Of a DNA stretch of 64,000 bases, positions 10,499 to 20,892 are shown one piece after another. Where the stretch lies: positions 113,179 to 177,178 of the forward strand of contig JAGTJM010000067.1 in the NCBI GenBank assembly GCA_020747015.1. Direction: 5' to 3'. Both the position numbers and the translations under genes were made by a program. The stretch's first letter is position 1. The number at the start of each line of letters is the position of its first letter. Under the pieces are notes generated by a model. It was not told the DNA's origin. It saw only the letters and a list, made by a program, of their open reading frames with translations, and searched no databases. Source of the stretch: Pyrenochaeta sp. MPI-SDFR-AT-0127 (taxonomy: Eukaryota; Ascomycota; Dothideomycetes; Pleosporales; Cucurbitariaceae).

Positions 10499-13400
10499 GA
10501 TGAGGTGGCGGTGGGTTCGTCAATAGAATTGACCTTGATTGTATAATTTGGTTTCGAAGAAGCGATTAGATCGGAATGATGGTGATTTGCGTCATATGTA
10601 AAGTGTCCGCGCAGTGGCTTTTATATTCCACATTATCGTAAGGCATTCCACGCTCGTTCTCGGCACGACTGTTACAACAAGCTCGTTGGTAGCAGAAAAT
10701 CCTCTTGCTAAGGCTGAAGAAGCTCTTCGGGACTATGTCGGCGGTTCGAAAGAGTGGCTGGGTCTTAGGCGCTTTCGCCTTGTGCATCTCCAGATATTAA
10801 TTTCCTTACGTACGTACCTATATTTGCTGCTGTGTGATCTCATATAGGCATAGGCTGCTTAAGCTGTAGTCAACATAGCAATCAAACCGGCCAACAAGAA
10901 GTTATGGAACAGAAGGATCTGGTGAGCTCTGACCGTCAGGCCCTCCAATCAGCCCACCTCGCCAGAATATCGGCTAGATCCGGTGTTCATAAAAAATTAT
11001 ACGATAGGGCTAGCCTTTTTTTCTATAGCAGCAAACGCCGGGCAGACTTTATTGGAGAAATTTCGTGGCTTTGGTTGAAGCATCGGGATTCCATATAGAA
11101 TCACAATGCATTATAGAGTTCATATAGTACATTAGTGTCAAGTAAGATGTCTCTTGTTGATACATCGATCATACCAGCGCTCAAACCAGCTTTTTGCTGC
11201 TTGTCAGCGCCCGGGCTACACGATAGAGTCATATTGTTGTGCCCGATAAGTACGGACAACGACTGTATTTAAGAAGATTTTGCAATATCTATGGAAAGAT
11301 ATCCCAACTTCACCAACTTCAAATGTAATACGCAGTCTATGTGGGGGCATGTGGCACTGCCAGTAAGCATTACGAGTAGTATCCGTGCCGTGCATTGGGC
11401 ACGGCGAGATTTTGTTGCCGAAGGATATGCGAAAACGAAAAAGAAAGTGAGTGAATTAAGTATCATATCAAGGTGGCCCCATACCTGCTTAATTGTGGCT
11501 TTCACTATCGTATCGTTGCTGTGCAAACCGAGTCTGTGATACGGTTCGCACATGGCAGCCAGTCCTTCGGCCAAAACTTTTCACTGATATCAAAGTGCTT
11601 AGGCGCCTAAGGTCATGTTACCAATAGTACGTAAGAGGTTGCTGTACTGTAAGGGCATCTTTGTAGCTCCATATAGTCATACTATTGGGTCGGAGAGGTT
11701 CAGCAGAGGCTTGTATGATTACCAATGAGTGATTACTAGTACTCATGTTGAGCTTCTGCATTGGAATTTGTCCGTAAGGATCCGAGGTTCCGCAGGTTCG
11801 TATCAAGGAGGCCTGACTGCGCATAAGAAAACAGTTGAAGCATTGCGACGCCCAAACCCTCAAGCTACCTTGTCGTTGACTGTATTGCTGCTTTCATGGC
11901 CCTGCAAATAATCTAGATCTTTGAAAAATCTCTATACTTGCATTAATTAATGGGTCTAGAGTTTTCCAGTGACGTGGTTCAGTATTGGAGTGGAGACGCA
12001 AGGCTTGAAAAAATTTGCCACGCAGCTTCTTGAACACGCACCGCCCTTAATGAAGCAGACAATTTTCGAACCTGCGGGATGCCTTAACCTCCTCTACTGC
12101 TTCCGCAACACGAGACTCATATACATAGGGGCTCGTAATTCATCATGAGCTGAAATATGTATGGCCGCATACGAAACATAGCCAGAGAAAGTACCAGCCC
12201 GATTACATACCTACGTATATATATTCTTACTATATCGCCATTAACAGCCAAGTAGATAGCAGATCTTGTAAGATTTGAGTGTTCTAACGTTCCTTGTCTG
12301 ACACAAGACTAGGGCTTAGGCAATGCGATTAGAGACTTTTGAGCTTGCCTTCGTTAACGAACGGTGCGCAGATTGCAATAAGATCGTTCGATTTGGCAAG
12401 GACCAGCAGTCAACAGCAAAGTGCTTGTTGTACCCAAAATGCTAGAGCTTTGGTTCAAAGATATTCTAACAGATGTGATACGACTTTCCTAACATGTTGA
12501 AAAAGAACCGCGCTACTTGCGCCGTTTACCTCTAAATGTAGGAATTCAAGCTCTTGGTAAGTCCTCTACCTCTGGCCTTTCCATGTCGCTGATAGATATC
12601 TGATGAACAGTACTGAGCTGGCCGAATGCCTCATCAAAATACTTCTAGTTGGCAAGTACCTATAAGTTCCTGACTGCGAGAGAAAGCCAACTTTCCAGAG
12701 ATAGACCTACGCTGCACTAGGCCATATTCAGCTTGCCGAGAATGCATGGACCCTCACGAGCGGAAAGGCATGGATTTGGAGAATGAATGGCCCAGTGCCT
12801 ACCTGATAGTCTCTGTTGTCCCGCTGTCGTCCGATTGACCGGTAACGTGCTCCCCTAGCAGAATTTATTCAAGGCGGTTTTAGTGCGCACGTCGAGAGGA
12901 AGACGGATATCGATGATTGGATACAGAAATCTTCAAGCGTTTACTTTCCGTGGTACTTCATGTCCTGAAACTTCCTTCAAGTCGACTATTTACCTCTAGG
13001 ATCATATCGGAATGGATTCCCCGATCGGCAAGGGCAGCGATATGAATCAAGCTCTAGGCGCCCTGTTAGGCTCGTAGAATCAACAATCATAACGGGCCGA
13101 AATCGAGGTCGCGTAGTCTTGCCGTGCTGACGGCCGGAAGCGTGCGATCCGGAGGTGACACCGTAGCGCTGACAATCTCGCGGTGGTATGGACTGTCATT
13201 GGTGACTACTCGTTCGCGCCGTCCTCCATGATCATCAGAAAGCGAACATGGACAGGGCAAAGTGAAGAACACCTGGTTAATCGGTGATGGTGATGATTAG
13301 CGCTGACGTGGTTGCACTGGGGGGACCTGGAGCTCGCAAGGCGGAGAGCGCGTGTGCTTGGTGTTGTAACTTCTGAAACGTAGCAGGTTTTGCCGATCGC

Positions 13401-13537
13401 GCCTGCCAAACTTCAATAATTAATATTAAAGTTATTGCACATCGCGTGTGGCACGAAGACAAGCACCCCTCAATCACCTGTCTCACTCCGCCGTGTCATT
13501 CCTCTCCTCTTCTCCACGATCCGTCTTCGCGCAAACC
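10499..13537. other. 3-kb gene-poor stretch
   Basis: I see no gene with a recognisable domain or a consistent exon structure. A 101-codon antisense frame at 11269-11574 and a few of 60-80 codons lack an ATG start or motif and are probably chance. The last ~200 bases before 13538 should carry the P450 promoter; the P450 frame is open upstream to 13448 without another ATG. Parts of 12000-13000 could be an old decayed gene, but I could not align any frame to a family. Confidence 0.35.
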
Positions 13538-15244
13538 ATGGCCAAAGTCCAGGGAGAGTCTCTCTTCACGCCATGGACGATTGCGGCCAGCATCTTGACG
13601 TATTGGATTGCCGCAACTGTATACAACCTTCTGCGCTCCCCGCAGCCCCCGAAATCGATACCATGGATGGGCCACGGCAAAGGCTGGCTTGCTGCGTTCC
13701 GCAATTTCACAGCCCTCACGAAGAGTAAGGAATGGCTCCTTGCGGGCTACGACAAGTACAGCAAGAAGAACAAGATCTTTGTACTGCCCGCGACCCTTGG
13801 CATGCAAGCAGAAGTCGTGATGCCGCGCACGCAGCTGAGCTGGATGTTTGACCAACCTGACCACATACTGTCGACTAGTGAAGCGCATTACGAATTCTTG
13901 CAGGGCGACTACTGTTTTGTCAAACCCATTATCCTCAAAAACCCCTACCACGAGCACGTGATTCACAAAAACTTGGTCCGAAATCTTAATGCCATCCTCC
14001 CTGATTTGGAAGACGAGGTGCCGCATGCTGTTGCAGAGGTTTATGGAACAGACACAGATACCTTCAAGAAAATCGAGATTTTGGAATCATTCATGAAGAT
14101 GATACCCGGGCTCACGAATCGCATGCTTGTAGGGCAGCCGCTCTGTCGGGAGCGCAAATTCCTGAATGCTGTGCTCGCCTTCACAATGGATGTCATTCGT
14201 ACACAGTCGATTCTACTGTTGGCCCCAAAGGCGCTGCATCCAATTGTAGGAAACCTCTTAAGCTTGACTACAAAACTCCACTACTGGCAATCCTCCCGAT
14301 GGACACTTCCACTAATCAAGCAGCGCATCTCGGACATCGCTAGAAAAGAAGCTGGAGATCCAGAGTACAAAAGCTGGACAGAACCAAGCGACTTCGTCAC
14401 CTGGAGTTACCGTACCGCCCTGGCCGAAGGACGTGTCGATGAAGCGCAACCAGATCGCATCGCCCAGCGCATCATGCCAATCAACTTTGCTAGCATCCAC
14501 ACGACATCATTGACAGCCTACGAAACTATGATCAATATCTTGAGCGCCGACTCCGATGTTGTCGAGAGCTTGCGTGAAGAGGCTCACCACATCCTGCAAG
14601 AAGAGGGCGGGTGGACAAAGCAGGGTCTCAGCAAGATGCACCGCATCGACTCTGCCATACGGGAATCACAGCGCGTCGCACCAATCGCACTCACCTTTGT
14701 ACACCGCAAAGTTGTCGCAAAAGGGGGCATCACATCCCCAGAGGGCATTTTCTTGCCATACGGAACACTTCTCTCATGCCCCTGGACTCCCATTGCTGGG
14801 GATACCGAACTTCATGAACGTCCGGAAGAATTCGACGCCTTTCGCTACTCGAGAGCTCGCGAAGCGTTTGATTCGATGAGTGCCGAAGAGAAAGTCAATG
14901 TTGATGCGCTGAAGTTGAAACAGACAGGACTGGTCACGACTGGTATTCATCATCTGCCATTTGGTCATGGTAGACATGCTTGGTGAGTGAGGTTTCCTTG
15001 TTTGCTGCCGATGCTAGTACCTCTTTCTACCATAAACGCGATTCTGACTGTAACCAGCCCCGGCCGCTTCTTCGTATCACATGAACTGAAGATGATATTC
15101 GCCCATCTACTACTTAATTACGATTTCAAGCCACTCAAGCAGAAGCCTACGAAACTCTGGGTTATAAGATTTCAGATTCCGCTGCCAGTGCACATTGAAG
15201 TCCGACGCCGGAAGAGCATATGGACGCCTGAAACTCGGTCGTGA
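13538..15244 (+). CDS. Cytochrome P450 monooxygenase, 543 aa
   Basis: Exons 13538-14982 and 15058-15244, with a 75-nt intron (GTGAGT..CCAG) that splits the haem-binding cysteine codon. The start is ATG 13538 (first Met in frame), followed by an N-terminal membrane helix (TPWTIAASILTYWIAATVYNLL) and the Pro-rich hinge PQPPKSIPWMG, so the enzyme should sit on the ER surface. The I-helix is FASIHTTS (His321-Thr322-Thr323), as in the ent-kaurene-oxidase-like fungal P450s. The K-helix ExxR is Glu376..Arg379 (ESQR), and the haem loop reads FGHGRHACPGRFF with Cys482 as axial ligand. All core motifs are intact, so it should be active; substrate unknown. A broken alpha/beta hydrolase gene converges on it 214 bp downstream. 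Confidence 0.94.
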
Positions 15245-15458
15245 ATAATTCATGGTTCTTCAGAGGGAAATTACAGCGTATTGCATGCAATTTCGACGTG
15301 GCTATAAACAAGCCTTATGCATAATGGGCTCATTGCTCATTAAGAATCACACTCAATTTATAATCGTCTTACAGAAGCCACTGGCAATGCATCCACTAAA
15401 ATGTGGATCAACATATGGTGTGCCAACTACTACAACGTAACAACTCGCAAGCATCAAG

Positions 15459-16442
15459 CTAGCTGACGCTGCTAATTTCAGTGATCATGCAGTTCCACCG
15501 TTCCACGTGTAAATGTACCCAGCCATCTCCCGAGCTCAAGTCCCAGTTGAGCTGGCTGGTCGTACATGGCAAGGTGACCGGCTTCCTCGTGACAACTTCT
15601 TTAGCTCCCAGGGCGTTTCCAAGGCGCGTCGCAACCGCAACCGGTACCCAACTATCCTGAGCGCCCCAAAGAATCAATATGGGCACCTCCTGTCCAAATT
15701 CTCCATATCTTCCTTCAACGGCCTCGGTACTTCTCGAGTTCGCCTGACACAGTTGTCTGATGAAACCTTCCCTCCCTCTCTCCCTTAACCACGGAGCCCT
15801 CAGCATCTGCATGAAATCGCTAGGCAGCTCGAAAAACGCCGCATTACGAATATACGAATCCAGGATATCCTTAAAACCAGTCTTTGGCAATTGTTGAAAT
15901 TGCGTTGGGTTTTCAGCCGCCGATGTGAACAATGGCTGACCAAAGGGCCCAATCGCGACCACGTCGATCAAACAGAGACTGGCATACTGACAATTATGCA
16001 GCAAATATGCACGCAAGCTCATTAGGCCACCATGATCGTGCGCAATAACGTGTGCCCTTTGATCACTCCACTCTTTCTCCCAGGTCTTGAACAAAGCCGA
16101 AAAGACTGCAGATTGTCTTGCTAGATCCGCATCAAGCTTTGTCACTTCATCAGCTGGGTCGAACTCTTTCTCCAACAACTGCACCTCGAGCGGTGAGGCA
16201 CCAAAACCGGGGTTGTCGAAGAGGTAGACGTGGAATTGACGCGCCAATCCCAACGCGAAAGGCACCCAAACTCGTGAGGACCATGATGTTCCATGAACAA
16301 ATATGAGCGGTGGACTTGCTGGGTTACCTAATTGACACCATTTGATATCGTAGCTGTGGGTTGCATTTTCGTAATGAAAGCTTTCGGTCAGCGCGGTAGG
16401 ATCATCGCTGTGTTTCGAAGACATTGTGGAGGGGGGGATCAT
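15459..16442 (-). CDS. Alpha/beta hydrolase (epoxide hydrolase / haloalkane dehalogenase type), apparent C-terminal frameshift
   Basis: The frame runs from ATG 16442, with a second Met at 16424 in better context (ACAATGTC). It has the core FVHGTSWSSRVW (oxyanion HG at residues 50-51), LFDNPGFGASP, and a nucleophile elbow AHDHGG with Asp136. An Asp nucleophile points to the haloalkane dehalogenase / epoxide hydrolase branch rather than a serine esterase. The acid-region strand VPILILWGAQDSWVP is present. As read, the C-terminus after about 15590 is unlike the family. One base out of phase, the strand reads EEAGHLAMYDQPAQLGLELG and ends at 15478, supplying the expected catalytic His. A single-base deletion (real or an assembly error) is therefore likely near 15585-15595. 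A TATA-like run is at 16493-16503. It may act with the convergent P450. Confidence 0.75.
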   Translation of the reverse strand: MIPPSTMSSKHSDDPTALTESFHYENATHSYDIKWCQLGNPASPPLIFVHGTSWSSRVWVPFALGLARQFHVYLFDNPGFGASPLEVQLLEKEFDPADEVTKLDADLARQSAVFSALFKTWEKEWSDQRAHVIAHDHGGLMSLRAYLLHNCQYASLCLIDVVAIGPFGQPLFTSAAENPTQFQQLPKTGFKDILDSYIRNAAFFELPSDFMQMLRAPWLRERGREGFIRQLCQANSRSTEAVEGRYGEFGQEVPILILWGAQDSWVPVAVATRLGNALGAKEVVTRKPVTLPCTTSQLNWDLSSGDGWVHLHVERWNCMITEISSVS

Positions 16443-17247
16443 AGAGATTTGGATCCAAGTAGAGCAATAGTCTACAAAGTCGAGATTGGCGCTTTATATA
16501 TAGTACTTCATCACATGCTGTGCAACATCTCTTCGAGTGTCATTGTGTTGGTCAATGTTGCAGCGCACCGTCATCAAGCGCGCTGCTTTCGAACACGCGA
16601 ATCAGGTACTGCATACTCCACAGCAACAAGATTTTGATTTGTCGCATCTACAACCAGAAGACAGCTAGGGAACAATCGTCATTAGAAGGCAAAGTCGCAA
16701 TAGGTCCCGTGAGGCGTTGGCGGTGATGTCACTCGTGCTCTTAGACTGGCCAATTAGAGAAAGCACTGGTAATATTTGGCGACACAACTTGTAGCCGGCC
16801 GGCCGTCATGAATTTGCTCAAATGACAGGATAATCGTGAATTGAGTTGTTAAGAATGAAACAAACTTTTTTCTGGTAGAAGATTATCAGCATGATTGGCC
16901 GTGAAGAGTCGGACTGGCACCGATGTAGATCACAGCCGGCAAGGCACACAATGTAGTGAATGTCTTGACCCATGTTCACAGTGGCACAGAGTGTAGAAAA
17001 GGAGGGAAAAATCAGTACACATTGTCGTGTGAAACATGTTGTTGCTTAACGCTACCGCGTGGGAAGTTACCAATTGGTCTCTCCGGTGTTCATAAGAGAA
17101 GGTCGGCTTCTGGTTCTAACTTCCTTTATGCTTCTTATCACTCGCTTCAACTCCCGAGCATTTGATTGACCTCTACCCACAGCGCACTGTCAATTACCGA
17201 ATATCCAGATCAAAAAGTGATCGAGAGTGGTAAACGTGCTCTCCGAC
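16443..17247. other. Intergenic region, no gene recognised
   Basis: About 800 bases between the alpha/beta hydrolase start and the decayed zinc-knuckle gene. It holds the hydrolase promoter, with a TATATA run at 16495-16500. Short frames at 16332-16726 and 16956-17165 have no motif. Nothing else is supported. Confidence 0.4.
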
Positions 17248-18388
17248 ATGGCTCCCGGCACAGAACAAGAAGTGCTCACCAAGAAGCCGACCACCAATCT
17301 GAAAGCGGTCGCTGCTTCGTCAAAATTTGGCTCAGTAGTCGCTCAAAATCAGCCATGAATATGTGGATGCAGTGAAGGCCGATAGCAAAGTATTTGCTGA
17401 ACAAAACGACACTGAGGTAGCTGCCAGCCTGCCCGATGAGAGCCTGACGGCCAGGAAGAAGGTAGCGAACGAACATAGGGTAAAGAAGCTAAATATCCCG
17501 TATGAGGATAAAGAACTCCCAGTAGTAGCATGTACTCTCGACGAAGAGGAGGAGTGGCACTGGGCGGTCGACTGTCCAGCTAGAAATGCGGATGGAAGTC
17601 AGAAGCGAAAGCGCCCTGCTAAAGCATCTTCAGATCAGCTCCAAACAAAAAAATAGAAGAAAAGTGAGAAGATTATCAGGACAACGAAGAGGATTACGAC
17701 AGGCCCCACAATCGCTAATGGCTCAGCGTCCATGCCGGCTAGCACTCGCATCGAAACTAAGAGGAAGCGGCCACAGTATAGCAACAATTATCTCAGATTT
17801 GGGGATGGTACGTACTTGGTTCGCGCACTCCCACCGGGTCTTTATCTAGGTGACATTGAGTTTGCGACAATGATAGCTAGTTCTAGCCTGAGCAGCAAAC
17901 CTAACGAGCTCGGCAAAATGTCCGGGCGGTACTAGTACCTTCGCTTTCCGGATACAGAAGCAGCATCTGAGGCTATGCACTCTTGCATCGAGTTATCAGA
18001 TGGTAGAAAAGCCGAGTTACGCCCATACCTTGTTGGGGGCCCTCAAGTCTTCGTTGCGGACAAGAAGGGGCCTTACACGAATGCCGAACTCAGTACATTT
18101 GTGGCCGCGCAGTATCCTCATCAGAACTTTTGGTTAGGCGAACAAGTCTATCTTGGAGTAGCAACACCAAAGAGAATTACTATCTTTGAGGAACAGATGG
18201 ATGTGAATGCATTTGCGTTGAAGATGAACGAGAGAGCCTTTGAGGTGCGCTTTCGGGCAGTATTCCGAGGTCTCACGTGCTCTTTATGTGGGGATAGTCA
18301 TGTCACCATGGATTGTGACCAAACTGGATGCACTCCTGCTGTGCCATCGGTCCCAACTAAGCTGTTCATCCGACCGGCAGTCAAGTAG
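17248..18388 (+). pseudogene. Degenerate gene with zinc-knuckle-like motif (two in-frame TAGs plus a frameshift)
   Basis: An ATG at 17248 starts MAPGTEQEVLTKKPTTNLK and runs 36 codons to a TGA at 17356. Coding character continues one base out of phase from about 17345, so a frameshift lies in 17336-17356. From 17357 to 18388 one frame is open except for TAG at 17654-17656 and TAG at 17933-17935, and the text between the stops stays protein-like. The product is Lys/Arg/Glu-rich, has a basic tract (SQKRKRPAK), a compact middle (GTYLVRALPPGLYLGDIEFA) and ends with CSLCGDSHVTMDC, C-x2-C-x3-H-x4-C, one residue off a retroviral-type zinc knuckle. It could be the gag/ORF1 remnant of a retroelement or a host nucleic-acid-binding protein; I do not recognise it. 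Both stops are explicable as CAG to TAG. Confidence 0.5.
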
Positions 18389-19031
18389 CTGTTTGTTGAT
18401 CGGGGCGAGTCAGGAGCTTAGTTTCACACAACACCCTAGCGCGACGACTAGTGGTGCACCTAAAAATATACTACCTTCCATTGATATCTTTCCCCAGTCC
18501 CGATTGCATATTGTTACAGTCATATTTTATTGCCAAATCAATTTTATTTATACTAGACAAAATATGGTCGAACAGACTGCGTCTAAGCAAATCTGAACCG
18601 AACGATAAGCGAACGGTGGTTCCTTTGTGAAGTTTCAGTTGTGGCCCCACGCCAAGTTGCGTTCGTCTCATGTGCGCTTCACAAACCTCATGGAGCGCGA
18701 TAAACTTTCTTTTGCACCGCACAACTAATTGGCGCAAGGCTGGGACATCGATCCAAGGCAACAATATGACTGGCTGTAGGAGTAAGGGTTGAAACAGAGT
18801 CGAAATGCCATTGGAGGGCCATAGTGATCGGTGGGCTGTCCCAGGTCTCATGATATGCAGGTACGAGCAACTTCTGTACATTACAAACACAACACTAAGA
18901 TGCCTGACTGTAGGCAAACTCCAAGTGTCGCAAGGCTTAAAAGCCTTGTTATATACTCTCTGGACTACCATGCCTATGAATCCCTCGAACTTATTGTCGT
19001 TCTTCTTTTCGTACGAGATTACCACGACACC
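18389..19031. other. Intergenic region, no gene recognised
   Basis: About 640 bases between the decayed zinc-knuckle gene and the eight-Cys membrane protein. A reverse-strand frame covers 18471-19229 but runs antisense through the first exon of the membrane-protein gene and has no motif, so it is taken as a shadow. Presumably the promoter of the downstream gene. Confidence 0.4.
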
Positions 19032-19996
19032 ATGTTGGGCAACAATTTCACAAACCCTTTCCTTAAGAAATGGTTGACATGGATTTTCGTCATCCCTCTC
19101 TTTACATCCTTGATTGCTCCTGCGATCGCACAGGAAACTTTCACAAATGCCGCTTGTCGTGCGGTGACCACGCAAATGAACTCTTGCGCCAAACGCTGGG
19201 ATTCTGTCCGTACCGAATGCACCAACCAAGTGACGACAAACACTGTCTGGCCGGGACCCTGCGAATGTGCCTACTTCGCTAATGGTTTGTCAACCCTGAT
19301 TCGGCCTCACATTCCACTTCCCCCACGCACCTCCAGTCATACATACTTTCGTTTTGATTTCGCACGCTTATTTTCCTGGTAGATCTGCCATGCTTTGACG
19401 AAAAGGAATTCTGTGCTGCGCAAGTCTGGACGCAAGTTCCGCAGTGGTTCAGAGATGGCGTGACGAGCTGCCTGATGAAAGATGCGGCATTTACTGTTAG
19501 GGCGCAATTGGGTAGTGACATTGGGAGAATGGGTAACCCTTTCACGGTGCAAGGATTGGCGGGCAATGCTACAGTCACGGCTACGGGCACTGCGATGCCC
19601 ACATCCGCAAGGGCGGGCGCAAGTGTTCCATTGCCTACAGCAACCTCCACGGATCAATCGGACACTTCAGACCGTTTATCTACTGGCGCAAAGGCTGGTT
19701 TCGGAGTTGGTATTGGCGTAGTCGTCATACTGATCATTGCTATGGCAATACTGCTTGTGAGACGACGCAAGAAACCGGCGCAAGAGACTGATGATGAGAA
19801 AAAATGGCAAGGGTCGCTGGCAGAGCTACAAGATCCTGATTCACACGTCCATCAAATTTCGTCAAAAAGCATCTACCCTAATCACGAGATGCTTGGGAGT
19901 TTAGCATTAAGACATGAATTGGCTGTAAGGACATCGACGTTTATTGTAGAACTGCCTCACGACATCTCAAATCGCAATTCAATGCGGCGTATGTAA
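19032..19996 (+). CDS. Single-pass membrane protein with eight-cysteine extracellular domain, 288 aa
   Basis: Exons 19032-19284 and 19383-19996 join across a 98-nt GT..AG intron; the total is 867 nt. ATG 19032 was chosen because it places a signal peptide (hydrophobic WLTWIFVIPLFTSLIAPAIAQ) at the start, although the frame is open further upstream. The ectodomain (about residues 35-135) has eight cysteines in the order NAACRA, NSCAKR, TECTNQ, GPCECAY, LPCFDE, EFCAAQ and TSCLMK. A Thr/Ser/Ala-rich stalk follows, then a transmembrane helix (GVGIGVVVILIIAMAILLV) with a basic stop-transfer RRRKK and a ~75-residue hydrophilic tail. The topology is that of a cell-surface receptor or wall-sensor-like protein. 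It is not a canonical CFEM or WSC domain by eye. Function unknown. Confidence 0.82.
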
Positions 19997-20020
19997 AGTA
20001 ATTATTATAACAAAGCACTA

Positions 20021-20686
20021 TTAAATATTGTTACATTCCATATCGGCATGATATGATGCACAAGATACAAATCTCTTGGAACGAAGAAAAAACAAAATGT
20101 GAGAGCACAATACTTCAAGTACAGACGTCTTAAAGTCATCAACGGGATCGAGTTTAAATATGAGAGCAGTCGTCATCTTACTCTGATTCTGACCCACGCT
20201 CAAGTATGTTATAGTCGCAAGCGATATCAGAGCATGAGTATGCTGATCTACGATGATTCCTGTATATATCTGACATGAACCTGTCAATCGCAGGTTTCCA
20301 GCAGCAGTAGTTACTCTCTGCGCTCGACGCTTAATGTGAGTTTCTGCTCCGTAGTGCAAACAATAAGCAGCAGCCTGGGTAAGTACTCTGTGTCTTCTTT
20401 CTCTTGTTAGTACGTATGCGACCTTGTTCACTATTTGCTTAGATCTCACGTTGGAAAGCCGATGCGAAGAATGGAAAATGTGTTTGCTTATTTTAAGAAA
20501 AGATCGAAAGAAGTATATCAAGGATTGTCGAAGGGGCACGGCAAGGGACACTTCAACGACGGAATTTGTGGGCTGCTCCCGAAAGCCATCGTGTGGTTTC
20601 TCGACAAATTTTTCCACTTTTAGCACGCGATAACCTGTATTGATAGCACGCCTGCGCTGCCAACAAAGCTCATACGACCCAATCAT
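20021..20686 (-). CDS. Hypothetical protein, 221 aa, doubtful
   Basis: An uninterrupted reverse-strand frame from ATG 20686 to a stop 25 bp from the 3' end of the eight-Cys membrane protein gene. It has no signal peptide, membrane span or recognisable motif, and is rich in Arg, His, Ser and Ile. A frame this long is somewhat unlikely by chance, but the forward strand is also open over 20424-20633, so strand and reality are uncertain. Listed only because no other explanation covers this ~700 bp. Confidence 0.25.
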   Translation of the reverse strand: MIGSYELCWQRRRAINTGYRVLKVEKFVEKPHDGFREQPTNSVVEVSLAVPLRQSLIYFFRSFLKISKHIFHSSHRLSNVRSKQIVNKVAYVLTRERRHRVLTQAAAYCLHYGAETHIKRRAQRVTTAAGNLRLTGSCQIYTGIIVDQHTHALISLATITYLSVGQNQSKMTTALIFKLDPVDDFKTSVLEVLCSHILFFLRSKRFVSCASYHADMECNNI

Positions 20687-20892
20687 GCCTAACCTACACC
20701 CGATTCAGAACTATATCTCTTTCCTTCAACTTTCCCAATCTATTATGAACTAATCTTCTGGTATTATTTTGTTGTTTGGAAAGACTCACGGAGGGTGGCT
20801 TTTTAGTCTCGTACACATCAGACTTCGATTATCGCTTTCGTCTCAACAGAAGTACTCCCTTACCTCTCCGCCATCACTCTCAGCGCTCCTCG

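Noticed and set aside
11269..11574. 101-codon reverse frame as a small gene
   Set aside because: No ATG at its start, no signal peptide or domain, and the forward strand is open over the same bases.
13448..16442. Secondary-metabolite gene cluster around the P450
   Set aside because: No polyketide synthase, peptide synthetase, terpene cyclase or prenyltransferase lies within reach; only P450 and hydrolase.
1409..17935. In-frame TAG codons as programmed readthrough or a reassigned amber codon
   Set aside because: Intact genes in the window use normal stops including TAG, and the TAG-hit loci also show frameshifts. RIP-type nonsense mutation is simpler.
18471..19229. 252-codon reverse frame as a gene
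   Set aside because: It runs antisense through the first exon of the eight-Cys membrane protein, whose signal peptide and splice structure are convincing; no motif on the reverse strand.
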